From Lacticaseibacillus absianus (GTDB lineage: Bacteria; Bacillota; Bacilli; Lactobacillales; Lactobacillaceae), in contig NZ_JABEKX010000001.1 of assembly GCF_013407595.1 (NCBI RefSeq), positions 824,522 through 888,521 on the forward strand: a DNA stretch of 64,000 nucleotides, in the 5' to 3' direction. Under the pieces are notes generated by a model. It was given only the letters and a program-made list of their open reading frames with translations. It had not been told where the DNA came from and made no database searches. Shown piece by piece: positions 56,695-64,000 of the stretch. Each line of letters starts with the position of its first letter. Within the stretch, counting starts at the first letter, position 1. Made by a program: the position numbers and the translations under genes.

Positions 56695-57996
56695 ATGCGA
56701 ATGGTCGACTTGATCGCCAAGAAGCGCGACGGGGGGACACTCACGAAGGCGGAGATCGATTGGATGATCACCGAGTACGTGAAGGATAACATTCCCGACT
56801 ACCAGGTGAGTGCCTTTTTGATGGCGACTTACTTCAACGGGATGGAAGATGCGGAACAGGCCGATCTGGCCTTCGCGATGCTCAATTCGGGGGACCGGCT
56901 GAACTTGGACGAGATCCCCGGCATCAAGGTGGACAAGCACTCGACGGGCGGGGTCGGGGATAAGATCTCGATCCCGTTGACGCCGCTGGTCGCTTGCCTA
57001 GGCGTGCCGATCCCCATGATCTCCGGCCGGGGGCTGGGACACACCGGGGGAACACTGGACAAGCTGGAGAGCATTCCTGGCTTCAACGTGCATGAAACAG
57101 AGGCGGAATTCAAGGCGCAAGTGAAAGACATTGGCCAGGCGATCATCTCGAGCTCTGGTGACATGGCCCCGGCTGACCGGCGCATCTATGCGTTGCGCGA
57201 CGTGACGGCCACCGTAGAGTCGATCCCGCTGATCGCGAGCTCTATCATGTCAAAGAAGATCGCCAGTGGCACCAACGCGCTGGTCTTCGATGTCAAGGTC
57301 GGAAACGGGGCCTTCATGAAGACACAGGCGGACGCGGAGAAGCTGGCGCGCGCGCTGGTCGCCATTGGGCACGCGGCCGGGGTGGACGGCGTTGCCTTAC
57401 TGACCGACATGAACCAACCGCTGGGCGTGACCATCGGGAACTCGCTGGAGATCGCCGAATCGATCGCGATCCTGAAGAACCGCGGCCCGAAGGATGTGCG
57501 CGAGCTGACCCTAACGCTGGCCGCGCACATGCTGGTGCTGGGGAAGCGTGCAGAATCGCTGGAAGTCGCGCTCGGCATGTGCGAAGATGCACTGAAGGAC
57601 GGACGTGCGTTGCGGGCGTTCAAGCAGCTGATCGAACGCCAAGGCGGCGACAGCCGTGTCGTCGACGATCCGACCCGGTTGCCGCAAGCCCAGTACAAGG
57701 TGCCAGTAGTCGCCCAAGCGGATGGCTACGTGACGGCGATCGACAGCAACGCCTTGGGCATCGCCGTGATGCAACTCGGTGGTGGCCGCGCGACCAAGGA
57801 TTCCGTGCTGGATCTGGCGGTGGGCCTGGTCCTGCATAAGAAGGTCGGTACGCCGGTGACCGCCGGCGACACGCTGGCGATGATCCACGCCGACAGTGAG
57901 GACATCGACGCGATCGAACAAGCGGTTCAGCAGGCCTTCACCATCGGCCCGGACGCGCCGGAGAAGGCGCCGCTGATCAAGCAGATCATTAAGTGA
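56695..57996 (+). CDS. pdp: Pyrimidine-nucleoside phosphorylase
   Basis: Phosphorolysis of uridine, thymidine or deoxyuridine to base and (deoxy)ribose-1-phosphate. 433 residues, normal. Motifs: VDKHSTGGVGDKISIPLTPLVA (about 79-100, phosphate binding) and MISGRGLGHTGGTLDKLESIPG (about 108-129), plus the C-terminal swivel domain with GGGRATKDSVLDLAVGLVLHKKVG. The start follows GGGA weakly. An extended -10 (TGTTACACT, 56650-56658) lies upstream, in the gap divergent to add. Followed by a complex 3' structure at 58006-58082. Confidence 0.95.
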   Translation: MRMVDLIAKKRDGGTLTKAEIDWMITEYVKDNIPDYQVSAFLMATYFNGMEDAEQADLAFAMLNSGDRLNLDEIPGIKVDKHSTGGVGDKISIPLTPLVACLGVPIPMISGRGLGHTGGTLDKLESIPGFNVHETEAEFKAQVKDIGQAIISSSGDMAPADRRIYALRDVTATVESIPLIASSIMSKKIASGTNALVFDVKVGNGAFMKTQADAEKLARALVAIGHAAGVDGVALLTDMNQPLGVTIGNSLEIAESIAILKNRGPKDVRELTLTLAAHMLVLGKRAESLEVALGMCEDALKDGRALRAFKQLIERQGGDSRVVDDPTRLPQAQYKVPVVAQADGYVTAIDSNALGIAVMQLGGGRATKDSVLDLAVGLVLHKKVGTPVTAGDTLAMIHADSEDIDAIEQAVQQAFTIGPDAPEKAPLIKQIIK

Positions 57997-58005
57997 TCGC
58001 GCGAC

Positions 58006-58082
58006 AGGCAGTCTGCCGCTTCAGCCGCCTTTGTGCGAGCGAAGTGGCAGGACTGCCTGATCGTATTTTGAGGCGGCTTTTC
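58006..58082 (+). terminator. Terminator with possible pseudoknot, downstream of pdp
   Basis: Stem of 17 bp (58006-58022 with 58041-58058, one bulge). Its loop base stretch AGCCGCCT (58023-58030) is exactly complementary to AGGCGGCT (58071-58078), which runs into TTTT. The two can form an H-type pseudoknot, or the second pairing may form as an alternative terminator. Confidence 0.7.
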
Positions 58083-58154
58083 GTCGTCTCGGTGCGCATC
58101 CGGCAACACAATCGTGTATGATAGGGGCAGATCATAGAATCGGAGGGAGACACC

Positions 58155-59246
58155 ATGCGTTTACATCCCAACATCACGATCCGGCGCTTCGCCCGCGCGG
58201 ATCTCACCCAGTTCGCCGAGTGGGTGCGGCCCCAGATCACTGGCGCCAGCCTGAACCTAGCGCTGATCACGGACACGCACGACCGGACCCAGTTGTCGCG
58301 GACCTTTTATGGCCCCAACGGCTTCTGGCACGTGCAGGAGCAGCACTGGCTGGCTGGCGAGCTGCCGATCGACTGGCGCGTGCACCTCGGGGACCTGGTC
58401 GATGGATCGGAGCCGAGCTTCCTGACGCTGTGGCGGTTGCGCAACATCGTCAGCGACTATGAGGCCGACCCGCTGCCCTACGTGATCGCCAAGGGCAACC
58501 ACGACGACAACGACAAGTATGCGGAGCGCAACCGGCGTTTTGCCGGCAGCTTCCATCCGTGGGTGTTCAACGAGCACGTCTTTCGTAAGATGAAGGCGCA
58601 AGTCGGCGGCCCGGTGGTCTCACGCCACGGACTGTCCGTGTTCGACTGGGCCAACATCCGCGTGATCACGCTCAACACCTCGGACGTCCCGGTGCGCTGG
58701 GTCGGCGGGCGCAAGAACTATGATATGAAAAAGACGCTGGCGGTCACGGCGGCGCAGGTGCAGGAGCTGATCGATGCCTTGCAGAGCGCTGGCTCGCGCG
58801 ACGTACTGATCATGAGCCACGCGCCGGTGATGACGCGCAGCGGTAAGCCTGGCTTGCGCTTCAATGGGCGTCAAGTCCATGAAGTGCTCCGGGCGTTCAA
58901 CGAGAAGCTGAGCGGGCGCGTCGAGTTCGGGGCGCATCCGGACTTTGGCGGGCAGGCACGGTTTGACTTTAGCCAGACCCACGGGCGGATCATCGCCAGC
59001 CTCTCCGGCCACTGGCATACGGAAGAGGACTTCGCGGTCAATGGGATCCACTACAGTCTGATGAACGTCAGTGCTTTGATGGGCCGCAATCACGGGTTGA
59101 CCACGCGCTACAACCGCAAGTGGAACCGGTTGATCAACACGCCGACCGAGTATGCCGGCTATGTTGTCTCGGTCGACACTAAGGCGCGTACGTTGGGGGT
59201 CTACGGGTACGGTGCAGCCAGCGCGAAGCGATCGTTCAGGTACTAG
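58155..59246 (+). CDS. Metallophosphoesterase (calcineurin-like)
   Basis: A 363-residue predicted phosphoesterase. Metal-binding motifs are complete: D-x-H as ITDTHD (Asp40, His42), GDLVDG (about 89-94), GNHDDND (about 114-120), SHAPV (about 220) and GHWH (about 284-287). The rest (FDWANIRVITLNTSDVP) is typical of the fold. No signal peptide, so cytosolic. CGGAGGG is eight bases before ATG. Substrate unknown. It ends in a terminator right before the ncRNA promoter. Confidence 0.88.
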   Translation: MRLHPNITIRRFARADLTQFAEWVRPQITGASLNLALITDTHDRTQLSRTFYGPNGFWHVQEQHWLAGELPIDWRVHLGDLVDGSEPSFLTLWRLRNIVSDYEADPLPYVIAKGNHDDNDKYAERNRRFAGSFHPWVFNEHVFRKMKAQVGGPVVSRHGLSVFDWANIRVITLNTSDVPVRWVGGRKNYDMKKTLAVTAAQVQELIDALQSAGSRDVLIMSHAPVMTRSGKPGLRFNGRQVHEVLRAFNEKLSGRVEFGAHPDFGGQARFDFSQTHGRIIASLSGHWHTEEDFAVNGIHYSLMNVSALMGRNHGLTTRYNRKWNRLINTPTEYAGYVVSVDTKARTLGVYGYGAASAKRSFRY

Positions 59247-59251
59247 ACCAA

Positions 59252-59277
59252 TGCGGCAGCGATGCCGCCTTTTTTTA
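59252..59277 (+). terminator. Terminator of the metallophosphoesterase gene
   Basis: GCGGCA/TGCCGC, four-base loop, then seven T. Confidence 0.93.
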
Positions 59278-59297
59278 GCAAAAATAACGGTAAGCGC

Positions 59298-59326
59298 TTG
59301 CATTTTGCCGGAGCGGATGCTATACT
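59298..59326 (+). promoter_or_regulatory. Promoter of the large non-coding RNA
   Basis: TTGCAT (59298-59303), 17-base spacer, TATACT (59321-59326). The first transcribed base would be near 59333, exactly where the closing helix of the RNA begins. Confidence 0.8.
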
Positions 59327-59333
59327 TTAGTCA

Positions 59334-59850
59334 GAGTTAAGGAAGCGTTCCTCGGTGAACCACAGCACACGAACCAGCTCGAACTAGGTCGTCTCGCTCA
59401 ACACAATGTTCCACCCGAGAGCCTGGGTACAGCAGAAAACTGTGCCACCAAGTGAACCACAGTGAAATGTCGCAACAAGCAACTAATTGGAGGTGCGAGT
59501 CTGACAAAGAGACTCTCCGAACCAAGCGTGACCACTGCGCGTTAACGGTGCACATCGGGCGTTAAGATAACGCCAAACAATGCTAAGTTATTAGGCCGCA
59601 CCAAGCAATACCGCAGTCTAAGCGTACAAGTAAATATTGTCAGTTAGAGGTGTCGCAGTATCGATTTTTCCACACAAGCAACAGATTCTCTCGACTCTAA
59701 GTACACGAGTAGCACGAACGAACGAAGCGAGTTTTGCGAAACAAGTGTAATCGGTCGGAGTTCCAACCAGAACCAGCTGAACGAAGAGAATCCGGGGAAC
59801 ACCTTAACTTAGGACGTCGGCGCGCGAAGTAAGCATGCCGACGTCTGTTT
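59334..59850 (+). ncRNA. Large structured non-coding RNA, ROOL-like candidate
   Basis: About 510 nt without a credible coding frame, between its own strong promoter and a terminator (GACGTCGGC 59813-59821 / GCCGACGTC 59837-59845). The ends pair: GAGTTAAGG (59334-59342) with CCTTAACTT (59802-59810), then GTTCCTCGG (59347-59355) with CCGGGGAAC (59792-59800), 18 bp with a small internal loop. Inside are hairpins GGCGTTA/TAACGCC (59558-59574), GAGTCT/AGACTC (59497-59515), GGTACAG/CTGTGCC (59425-59445), CTAA/TTAG (59583-59594) and a long-range pairing CTCCGAACC (59515-59523) with GGTCGGAG (59753-59760). It also repeats GTGAACCACAG at 59355 and 59452. Size, autonomy and complexity recall the ROOL/GOLLD ornate RNAs known in Lactobacillales; class membership is inference. 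Confidence 0.8.
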
Positions 59851-59880
59851 TGTTGTGCGTGGGGCGCGTCACGCGGGGCC

Positions 59881-59934
59881 GGTGGCGAGCGGTGTGTACG
59901 GGGCCGTGTCATGTGGCCCAAACCGTTCGCCACC
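59881..59934. repeat. Long inverted repeat between the ncRNA and tyrS
   Basis: GGTGGCGAGCGGT (59881-59893) pairs with ACCGTTCGCCACC (59922-59934), one G-T wobble, with an inner GGGGCC/GGCCC stem. No T-run. It may be an extra 3' barrier or a separate element. Confidence 0.5.
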
Positions 59935-59972
59935 GCCGCAGGGCACCAGCCCACGCACCGCAGAGACGCCCC

Positions 59973-60002
59973 TTGACCCTGCAGCGAGGCAGGTGCTACA
60001 CT
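59973..60002 (+). promoter_or_regulatory. Promoter of the tyrS T-box transcript
   Basis: TTGACC (59973-59978), 18-base spacer, TACACT (59997-60002). Confidence 0.7.
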
Positions 60003-60009
60003 GGACCCA

Positions 60010-60224
60010 ACTATAAGCCAAGAGAAGTGTCAGTAGGCAGGCGTCTGTGTGTCAGAGAACCGGTGGAAGGTGCGAACCGGCCAGGGCGTCGACTGAATTA
60101 CCACTCCAGTGCATTGGCCCGGGTGATGCCGTTAGCCATCGTGAAGAGATGACTGTGTCATAATCTGGGTGGTACCGCGGAGAGATTCGCCCCTGATCAA
60201 CAATGTTGATCGGGGGCGTTTTTT
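60010..60224 (+). ncRNA. T-box riboswitch with tyrosine specifier
   Basis: Conserved T-box TGGGTGGTACCGCG at 60166-60179, then the terminator CGCCCCTGATCAAC/GTTGATCGGGGGCG (60188-60218) and six T. Stem I shows AGAGAACCGGTGGAAGGTGCG at its tip; on the 3' side CTGAAT is followed by TAC at 60099-60101, the tyrosine specifier. Uncharged tRNA-Tyr should allow read-through into tyrS. Confidence 0.92.
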
Positions 60225-60258
60225 GGTGGGCCCTTGGCGCAAAACTAGGAGGAACAAC

Positions 60259-61518
60259 ATGGCAGACAATATTTTGGACGAGCTCGCATGGCGCGGCGCG
60301 TTGAACCAGATGACAGATGAGGACGGCTTGCGCAAGCTGACGACTGACAAGCAGGTCGGGATCTACGCCGGCACGGATCCGACGGGGGACTCCCTGCACG
60401 TCGGACACCTGATCCCGTTCATGATCCTCAAGCGGTTCCAGCTGATGGGGCATAAGCCAGTGATCTTGATCGGCGGTGGGACTGGGTCGATCGGCGATCC
60501 GTCTGGTCGCAATTCCGAGCGCGTTTTGCAGACGATGGAGACGATCGCGCATAACAAGCAGGCGTTGACCGCCCAGATGGTGCGGATGTTCGGGACGGAC
60601 AACTTCCGGATCGTCGATAACTACAGCTGGCTCTCGCAGATGAGCATGCTGGACTTCCTGCGCGATTACGGCAAGCTGTTCCCAGTCAACCAGATGCTGG
60701 CCAAGGAAGTGGTCGCGAGCCGACTCGAAAACGGGATCTCCTACACCGAATTCACCTACCAGATCTTGCAGGCGATCGACTTCCTGCACCTGCTTCAACA
60801 TGAAGACGTGCAGGTGCAGCTCGGTGGGGCCGACCAGTGGGGCAACATCACCGCCGGTATCGACTTGATCCACAAGGTCACCGGCAGTGACACGAAGGCT
60901 TACGGTCTGACCAACCCGCTGATGCTCAAGGCCGACGGCACCAAGTTCGGCAAGTCCGCCGGCGGGGCGATCTGGCTCGACCCGGAGAAGACCAGCCCGT
61001 ACGAGTTCTACCAGTTCTGGTTCAACCAAGACGACGCCGACGTCGAGCGCTTCTTGAAGTTCTTCACCTTCTTAGATCGCGACGAGATCGCGGCCCTTGT
61101 CGCGCTGACCCAGTCGCACCCGGAGCGCCGCGAAGCGCAACGGCGCCTGGCGCAGGAAGTCACTGCCTTCGTGCATGGGCCGGAAGCAGTCAAGGAGGCC
61201 GAGGCGATCTCTGCGGCACTGTTTTCCGGTGACGTGCAGGATCTGACCGCTGCCGAGATCGAGCAGGGCTTCAAGCAGTTCCCTGACACCACCGCCCCGA
61301 AGACGCCGGAGAACATCATCACCTGGCTGGTCGACACGACTAAGATCGAGGCGAGTCGCCGGCAGGCCCGCGAGGACGTCCAAAACGGGGCGATCACGAT
61401 CAACGGGGCCAAGGTCCGTGACGTCGAGGCCACGGTCGACCCGAGTGACCACTTCGATGGGCAGTTCGTCATCGTGCGGCGCGGCAAGAAGAAGTACTTC
61501 CTGGTGCGGATCCGCTGA
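60259..61518 (+). CDS. tyrS: Tyrosyl-tRNA synthetase
   Basis: Class I aminoacyl-tRNA synthetase charging tRNA-Tyr. 419 residues: catalytic Rossmann domain with the HIGH-type HVGH at 47-50 and the KMSKS-type KFGKS at about 232, ADQWGNI (about 189) in the tyrosine pocket, and a C-terminal S4-like RNA-binding domain (about 350-419, DVQNGAITINGAKVRDVEATVDPSDHFDGQFVIVRRGKKKYFLVRI). AGGAGG is eight bases before ATG 60259. Controlled by the preceding T-box. Confidence 0.97.
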   Translation: MADNILDELAWRGALNQMTDEDGLRKLTTDKQVGIYAGTDPTGDSLHVGHLIPFMILKRFQLMGHKPVILIGGGTGSIGDPSGRNSERVLQTMETIAHNKQALTAQMVRMFGTDNFRIVDNYSWLSQMSMLDFLRDYGKLFPVNQMLAKEVVASRLENGISYTEFTYQILQAIDFLHLLQHEDVQVQLGGADQWGNITAGIDLIHKVTGSDTKAYGLTNPLMLKADGTKFGKSAGGAIWLDPEKTSPYEFYQFWFNQDDADVERFLKFFTFLDRDEIAALVALTQSHPERREAQRRLAQEVTAFVHGPEAVKEAEAISAALFSGDVQDLTAAEIEQGFKQFPDTTAPKTPENIITWLVDTTKIEASRRQAREDVQNGAITINGAKVRDVEATVDPSDHFDGQFVIVRRGKKKYFLVRIR

Positions 61519-61681
61519 CCGCGCCCTGAGGTGCGATGTTACACGGGGTTAACGGCGGCGTCTGGGGCAGATCACAGGCCCAAGCGTCGGGCGTGCAGAC
61601 GCCGGTGAACTGGTGAGTTGTCATATCCGCGGTGCGGGCACCATGTTATACTGGGATTATCAAACGCGTGAGGTGACCGGA

Positions 61682-62044
61682 ATGCAATACAGCGTGATCG
61701 GGGCAAGTTATCAAGACCAATCCTTAGCCGTGTTTTTTGCGGGGATGGACCATCAGGCTCTGCTGAGCTATGAGGCCGCGCAGACCAAGGTGCTCCACTT
61801 GCTGGTCGCCGAGCTGTCGGCGTCGCCCCTGCCGGACATTCACCAGTTGACCGATGAGGTGATCGCCTTTCTGGCGCGACCGGCGCATGACCTGCACCAA
61901 CTGGAGGATGCGACTAACGATAGCCTCTCGCTCAGCTGGCTGTCGGATGATCACTTCTTGATCGCGGTGATGGATCAGACGGAGTCCTACCAGCTGCACC
62001 TGGAGGTCGTGCCCGTGGAAGCGGGCCCAGGCCCCAACGATTAG
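61682..62044 (+). CDS. Hypothetical soluble protein
   Basis: A 120-residue acidic protein (MQYSVIGASYQDQSLAVFFA..., end VVPVEAGPGPND), no membrane helix or known domain. GAGGTGA is six bases before ATG 61682, and an extended -10 (TGTTATACT, 61644-61652) stands just upstream, so it has its own transcript with a very short leader. No family recognised. Confidence 0.6.
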   Translation: MQYSVIGASYQDQSLAVFFAGMDHQALLSYEAAQTKVLHLLVAELSASPLPDIHQLTDEVIAFLARPAHDLHQLEDATNDSLSLSWLSDDHFLIAVMDQTESYQLHLEVVPVEAGPGPND

Positions 62045-62059
62045 AGATGACATGAGCAA

Positions 62060-62084
62060 GGCGTCGCTGCCGCGGCGTCTATTT
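62060..62084 (+). terminator. Weak terminator after the 120-residue gene
   Basis: GGCGTCGC/GCGGCGTC with two wobble pairs, four-base loop, then TATTTT. Confidence 0.5.
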
Positions 62085-62198
62085 TCATGCGTTTTTTATC
62101 CACTTGGCCCGATTGATCACGATCGGGGGATTGCAACAGTTCTGCGTCGGAGCGACTCCGTTTGTTAACTCGCCTGTAACACCGCTGTAACGTTCACT

Positions 62199-62207
62199 TG
62201 CTATACT
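62199..62207 (+). promoter_or_regulatory. Extended -10 promoter of the NlpC/P60 gene
   Basis: TGCTATACT at 62199-62207; no good -35. Confidence 0.5.
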
Positions 62208-62244
62208 GCGTAACAGTGATAAACAAATAGGAGTGTGTGAGTTC

Positions 62245-63435
62245 ATGAAGTTAGCAAAGACATTAACACTGATCGCCGCGGCGACACTGATCGGCGCCGG
62301 CACCTTCAGTACCAGCGCCATCGTATCCGCGGACAAGGCGACGGAAGCCGCCATCAGCGCCAAGAAGAGCGAAGGCGACACGTTGGCCAAGCAACTGGCC
62401 GCCGCCCAGATGAAGCTCAGCGACATCGACAACCAGCTGTCCGACAAGACCGTCGCCATCCAAGACGCGCAGAAGAAGATCAGCGCAACGCAAGCGACCA
62501 TCACCGAATACAGCGCCAAGATCGCCAAGCAGGCTGAAGAGATCGCTGCCCGGAAGGACACCCTGAAGAAGCAGCTCGAATCCCTCCAAAAAGAACTCGG
62601 CGATTCCGTGACCGGGAACGTGTACTTCGAATTCCTGCTCAAGTCTAAGGACCTGTCCGACCTGATCTCTCGCGGCGTCACGGTTTCCAAGCTGAACGAC
62701 GCGAACAAGGAAGCCCTCGATGACGTCAACGCGGCTAAGGCCAAGATGGACGACCTGAAGGCAGCCCAAGAAGCCAAGAAGACCGAACTGACCGACACGA
62801 AGACCAAGCTTGAAGCAGACAAGGCCAAGCTGGTCACCCTCAAGGCTGATTCCGCCAAGGCGGCGCAAGCACTGGCTAAGAAGATCGCCGACAACAAGGA
62901 TGCCGTTGCGGCGCTCGAGAAGAAGCAAAGCGAAGCTGCCGCCGCTGCCCTCAAGGCAGTCCAGGCCGCTGCCGCCGCTAAGGCTGCGGCAACCAAGACG
63001 GTCACCACGACGACGACCACGGTCAGCACGGGCCAAGCGAACGTCAACACGCCTTCCACGCCAAGCACCCCAACCGTTGTCGGTGGTGGGAGCAGCGCAC
63101 TGGCCGGGATCGCGGTCAAGTACCTCGGCATTCCTTACGTGTACGGCGGGACGACGCCATCCGGCTTCGACTGCTCCGGTTTCGTGCAGTACGTTGCGCG
63201 TCAGGCCGGCATCAGCCTGCCTCGTGTTTCCCAGTCTCAGAGCCTAGTTGGGACCGTCATCCCTGTCTCTCAGATGCAAGCCGGCGACCTCGTCTTCTGG
63301 GGCGGCCGTGGGAGCGCACACCACGTTGGGATCGCGATCAGCAACTCGTCCTACGTTCACGCACCACACACCGGTGACGTCGTGAAGATCGCCAGCACCC
63401 AGTGGTACATGCCAAGTTTCGCCGTTCGTCTGTAA
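62245..63435 (+). CDS. Secreted NlpC/P60 peptidoglycan endopeptidase with coiled-coil N-terminus
   Basis: A 396-residue exported cell-wall hydrolase cutting peptide stems of peptidoglycan (gamma-D-Glu-diamino acid type). Signal peptide 1-30 (MKLAKTLTLIAAATLIGAGT, cleavage near IVSA-DKA). Residues 35-230 form a long Lys/Ala-rich coiled coil as in p75/PcsB-like proteins. A Thr-rich linker (about 240-275) leads to NlpC/P60 (about 278-396) with Cys in SGFDCSGFVQYVARQAG, His in AHHVGIAIS and a third polar residue in HAPHTGDVV. Such proteins are involved in daughter-cell separation. The ribosome binding site AGGAG is 11 bases from ATG. Confidence 0.93.
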   Translation: MKLAKTLTLIAAATLIGAGTFSTSAIVSADKATEAAISAKKSEGDTLAKQLAAAQMKLSDIDNQLSDKTVAIQDAQKKISATQATITEYSAKIAKQAEEIAARKDTLKKQLESLQKELGDSVTGNVYFEFLLKSKDLSDLISRGVTVSKLNDANKEALDDVNAAKAKMDDLKAAQEAKKTELTDTKTKLEADKAKLVTLKADSAKAAQALAKKIADNKDAVAALEKKQSEAAAAALKAVQAAAAAKAAATKTVTTTTTTVSTGQANVNTPSTPSTPTVVGGGSSALAGIAVKYLGIPYVYGGTTPSGFDCSGFVQYVARQAGISLPRVSQSQSLVGTVIPVSQMQAGDLVFWGGRGSAHHVGIAISNSSYVHAPHTGDVVKIASTQWYMPSFAVRL

Positions 63436-63464
63436 GACGTCCATCTACTCACATCACTCACCAA

Positions 63465-63491
63465 AACGTCTGCCAGCGCAGGCGTTTTTTT
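63465..63491 (+). terminator. Terminator of the NlpC/P60 gene
   Basis: AACGTCTGC/GCAGGCGTT, four-base loop, seven T. Confidence 0.93.
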
Positions 63492-63535
63492 GATACAATA
63501 AGCGGTAATATAGAAGAGACGGTGGAGGACATATC

Positions 63536-64000
63536 GTGACGCAGCAGAAGTTGATCGTGATCACAGGCGCGACGGGAACAGGCAAGACGACGGTGAGCCG
63601 CTACCTGCGGGAACATTACCACATCGAACGGGTGATGACGCACACGACGCGCCCGAAGCGCCCGGGGGAGGTCGACGGGGTCGACTACTTCTTCGAGACA
63701 CCGGCGAGCTTTGCGGCCAAGCATTACATCGAGCACGTCACCTACGCGGGCTACCAGTACGGCAGCTCGTACGAGTCGCTGAACGCCGCGTGGCGGCACG
63801 CGAACTTCGTCAGCATCGTCCTTGATACAGCCGGTGCGATCACCTATGCCGACCAGCTCGGCGCGAAGATCGCGGTGCTCTACCTGACCATCGAGGATCC
63901 GAGCATCCTGCGGGCGCGCCTGCTGCACCGCGGCGATGATCCGGCGATGGTCGAGGCGCGCCTGGCCAGCCCGGAATACAAGCGTGACCTGCAGCTCCCA
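63536..64000 (+). CDS. Guanylate-kinase-like protein, 3' end outside window
   Basis: Frame open to the window end (155 codons), starting with GTG at 63536, seven bases behind GGTGGAGGA. Residues 8-18 VITGATGTGKTT are a P-loop. THTTRPKRPGEVDGVDYFFETPASF (about 35-59) is the GMP-binding segment typical of guanylate kinase (TTR-x-x-R-x-GE-x-x-G-x-DY-x-F). YQYGSSYESL and VLDTAGAITYADQLGAKIAVLYLTIEDPSILRARLLHRGDD (about 95-138, lid Arg residues) follow. It differs from housekeeping gmk in several places, so it may be the second, guanylate-kinase-like paralogue of lactobacilli. An extended -10 (TGATACAAT) is at 63491-63499. Confidence 0.85.
   Translation, partial: MTQQKLIVITGATGTGKTTVSRYLREHYHIERVMTHTTRPKRPGEVDGVDYFFETPASFAAKHYIEHVTYAGYQYGSSYESLNAAWRHANFVSIVLDTAGAITYADQLGAKIAVLYLTIEDPSILRARLLHRGDDPAMVEARLASPEYKRDLQLP

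Noticed and set aside
59466-59561. 31-codon frame (start MSQQATNW) inside the large RNA
   Set aside because: No ribosome binding site and it would cross several predicted helices; a 19-codon frame at 59407 has the same problem.
59334-59850. tmRNA or RNase P RNA as identity of the large RNA
   Set aside because: The tmRNA 5' and 3' tRNA-like ends and tag frame are absent on both strands; the RNase P signature (GAGGAAAGTCC and the ACAGAA block) is absent.
1-64000. CRISPR array, tRNA or rRNA genes
   Set aside because: No regularly spaced direct repeats, no cloverleaf with T-psi-C signature and no rRNA sequence was recognised on either strand.

Overview
The window looks like chromosomal DNA from a GC-rich (roughly 60% by eye) member of the Lactobacillaceae. 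Supporting signs are T-box and lysine (L-box) riboswitches, strong AGGAGG ribosome binding sites, GTG/TTG starts, a DHA2 pump paired with a DUF4811 protein, a DUF915 secreted hydrolase, LuxS, PadR/HAAS-type modules, and a secreted coiled-coil NlpC/P60 cell-wall hydrolase. Species cannot be named from the sequence alone. I see no transposase, integrase, CRISPR array, tRNA or rRNA.

Layout. 1-9.6 kb: GNAT fragment, Na+/H+-type antiporter, HAD phosphatase, MarR regulator divergent from a surface alpha/beta hydrolase, small membrane proteins and two XRE regulator/membrane-protein units. 9.8-11.8 kb: a methionine T-box in front of a MetE-like methyltransferase and luxS. 12-15.8 kb: small secreted or lipoproteins, a Cof-type HAD phosphatase, a DUF6440 protein, a GNAT enzyme and two possible tiny peptides in related sequence contexts. 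16-31.6 kb is an export and envelope-stress block: three DHA2 drug pumps (one behind a candidate attenuator with a 37-codon leader frame, one in a MarR operon with a perfect palindromic operator, one with a DUF4811 partner), two ABC systems, two PadR regulators with membrane or DUF4097 partners. 31.8-48.6 kb is mostly housekeeping: secreted hydrolase, CNNM/CorC protein, methyltransferase, lysA behind an L-box divergent from dapF-bioY, tyrosine phosphatase, XRE regulator, universal stress protein, Tag glycosylase, EamA and APC transporters, Eis-like acetyltransferase.

48.6-54.1 kb is an AT-richer, tightly overlapping operon: a RAT/terminator switch, a BglG-type antiterminator, a diverged flavoprotein-like protein, an FAD-dependent oxidoreductase with a helical-repeat tail, and glucose-superfamily PTS EIIBC and EIIA. 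It looks like an acquired sugar-uptake system coupled to redox chemistry on the imported compound.

54.2-64 kb: a YiiX-like permuted papain-fold membrane protein, adenosine deaminase and pyrimidine nucleoside phosphorylase, a metallophosphoesterase, tyrS behind a Tyr T-box, an NlpC/P60 hydrolase and the start of a guanylate-kinase-like gene. Between the phosphoesterase and tyrS, positions 59334-59850 hold a strong candidate for a large structured non-coding RNA of about 510 nt. It has its own promoter and terminator, and its two ends are predicted to pair through 9+9 bp. It resembles in size and design the ornate RNAs (ROOL-type) known from lactobacilli, and is the most striking item here together with the PTS-flavoprotein operon.
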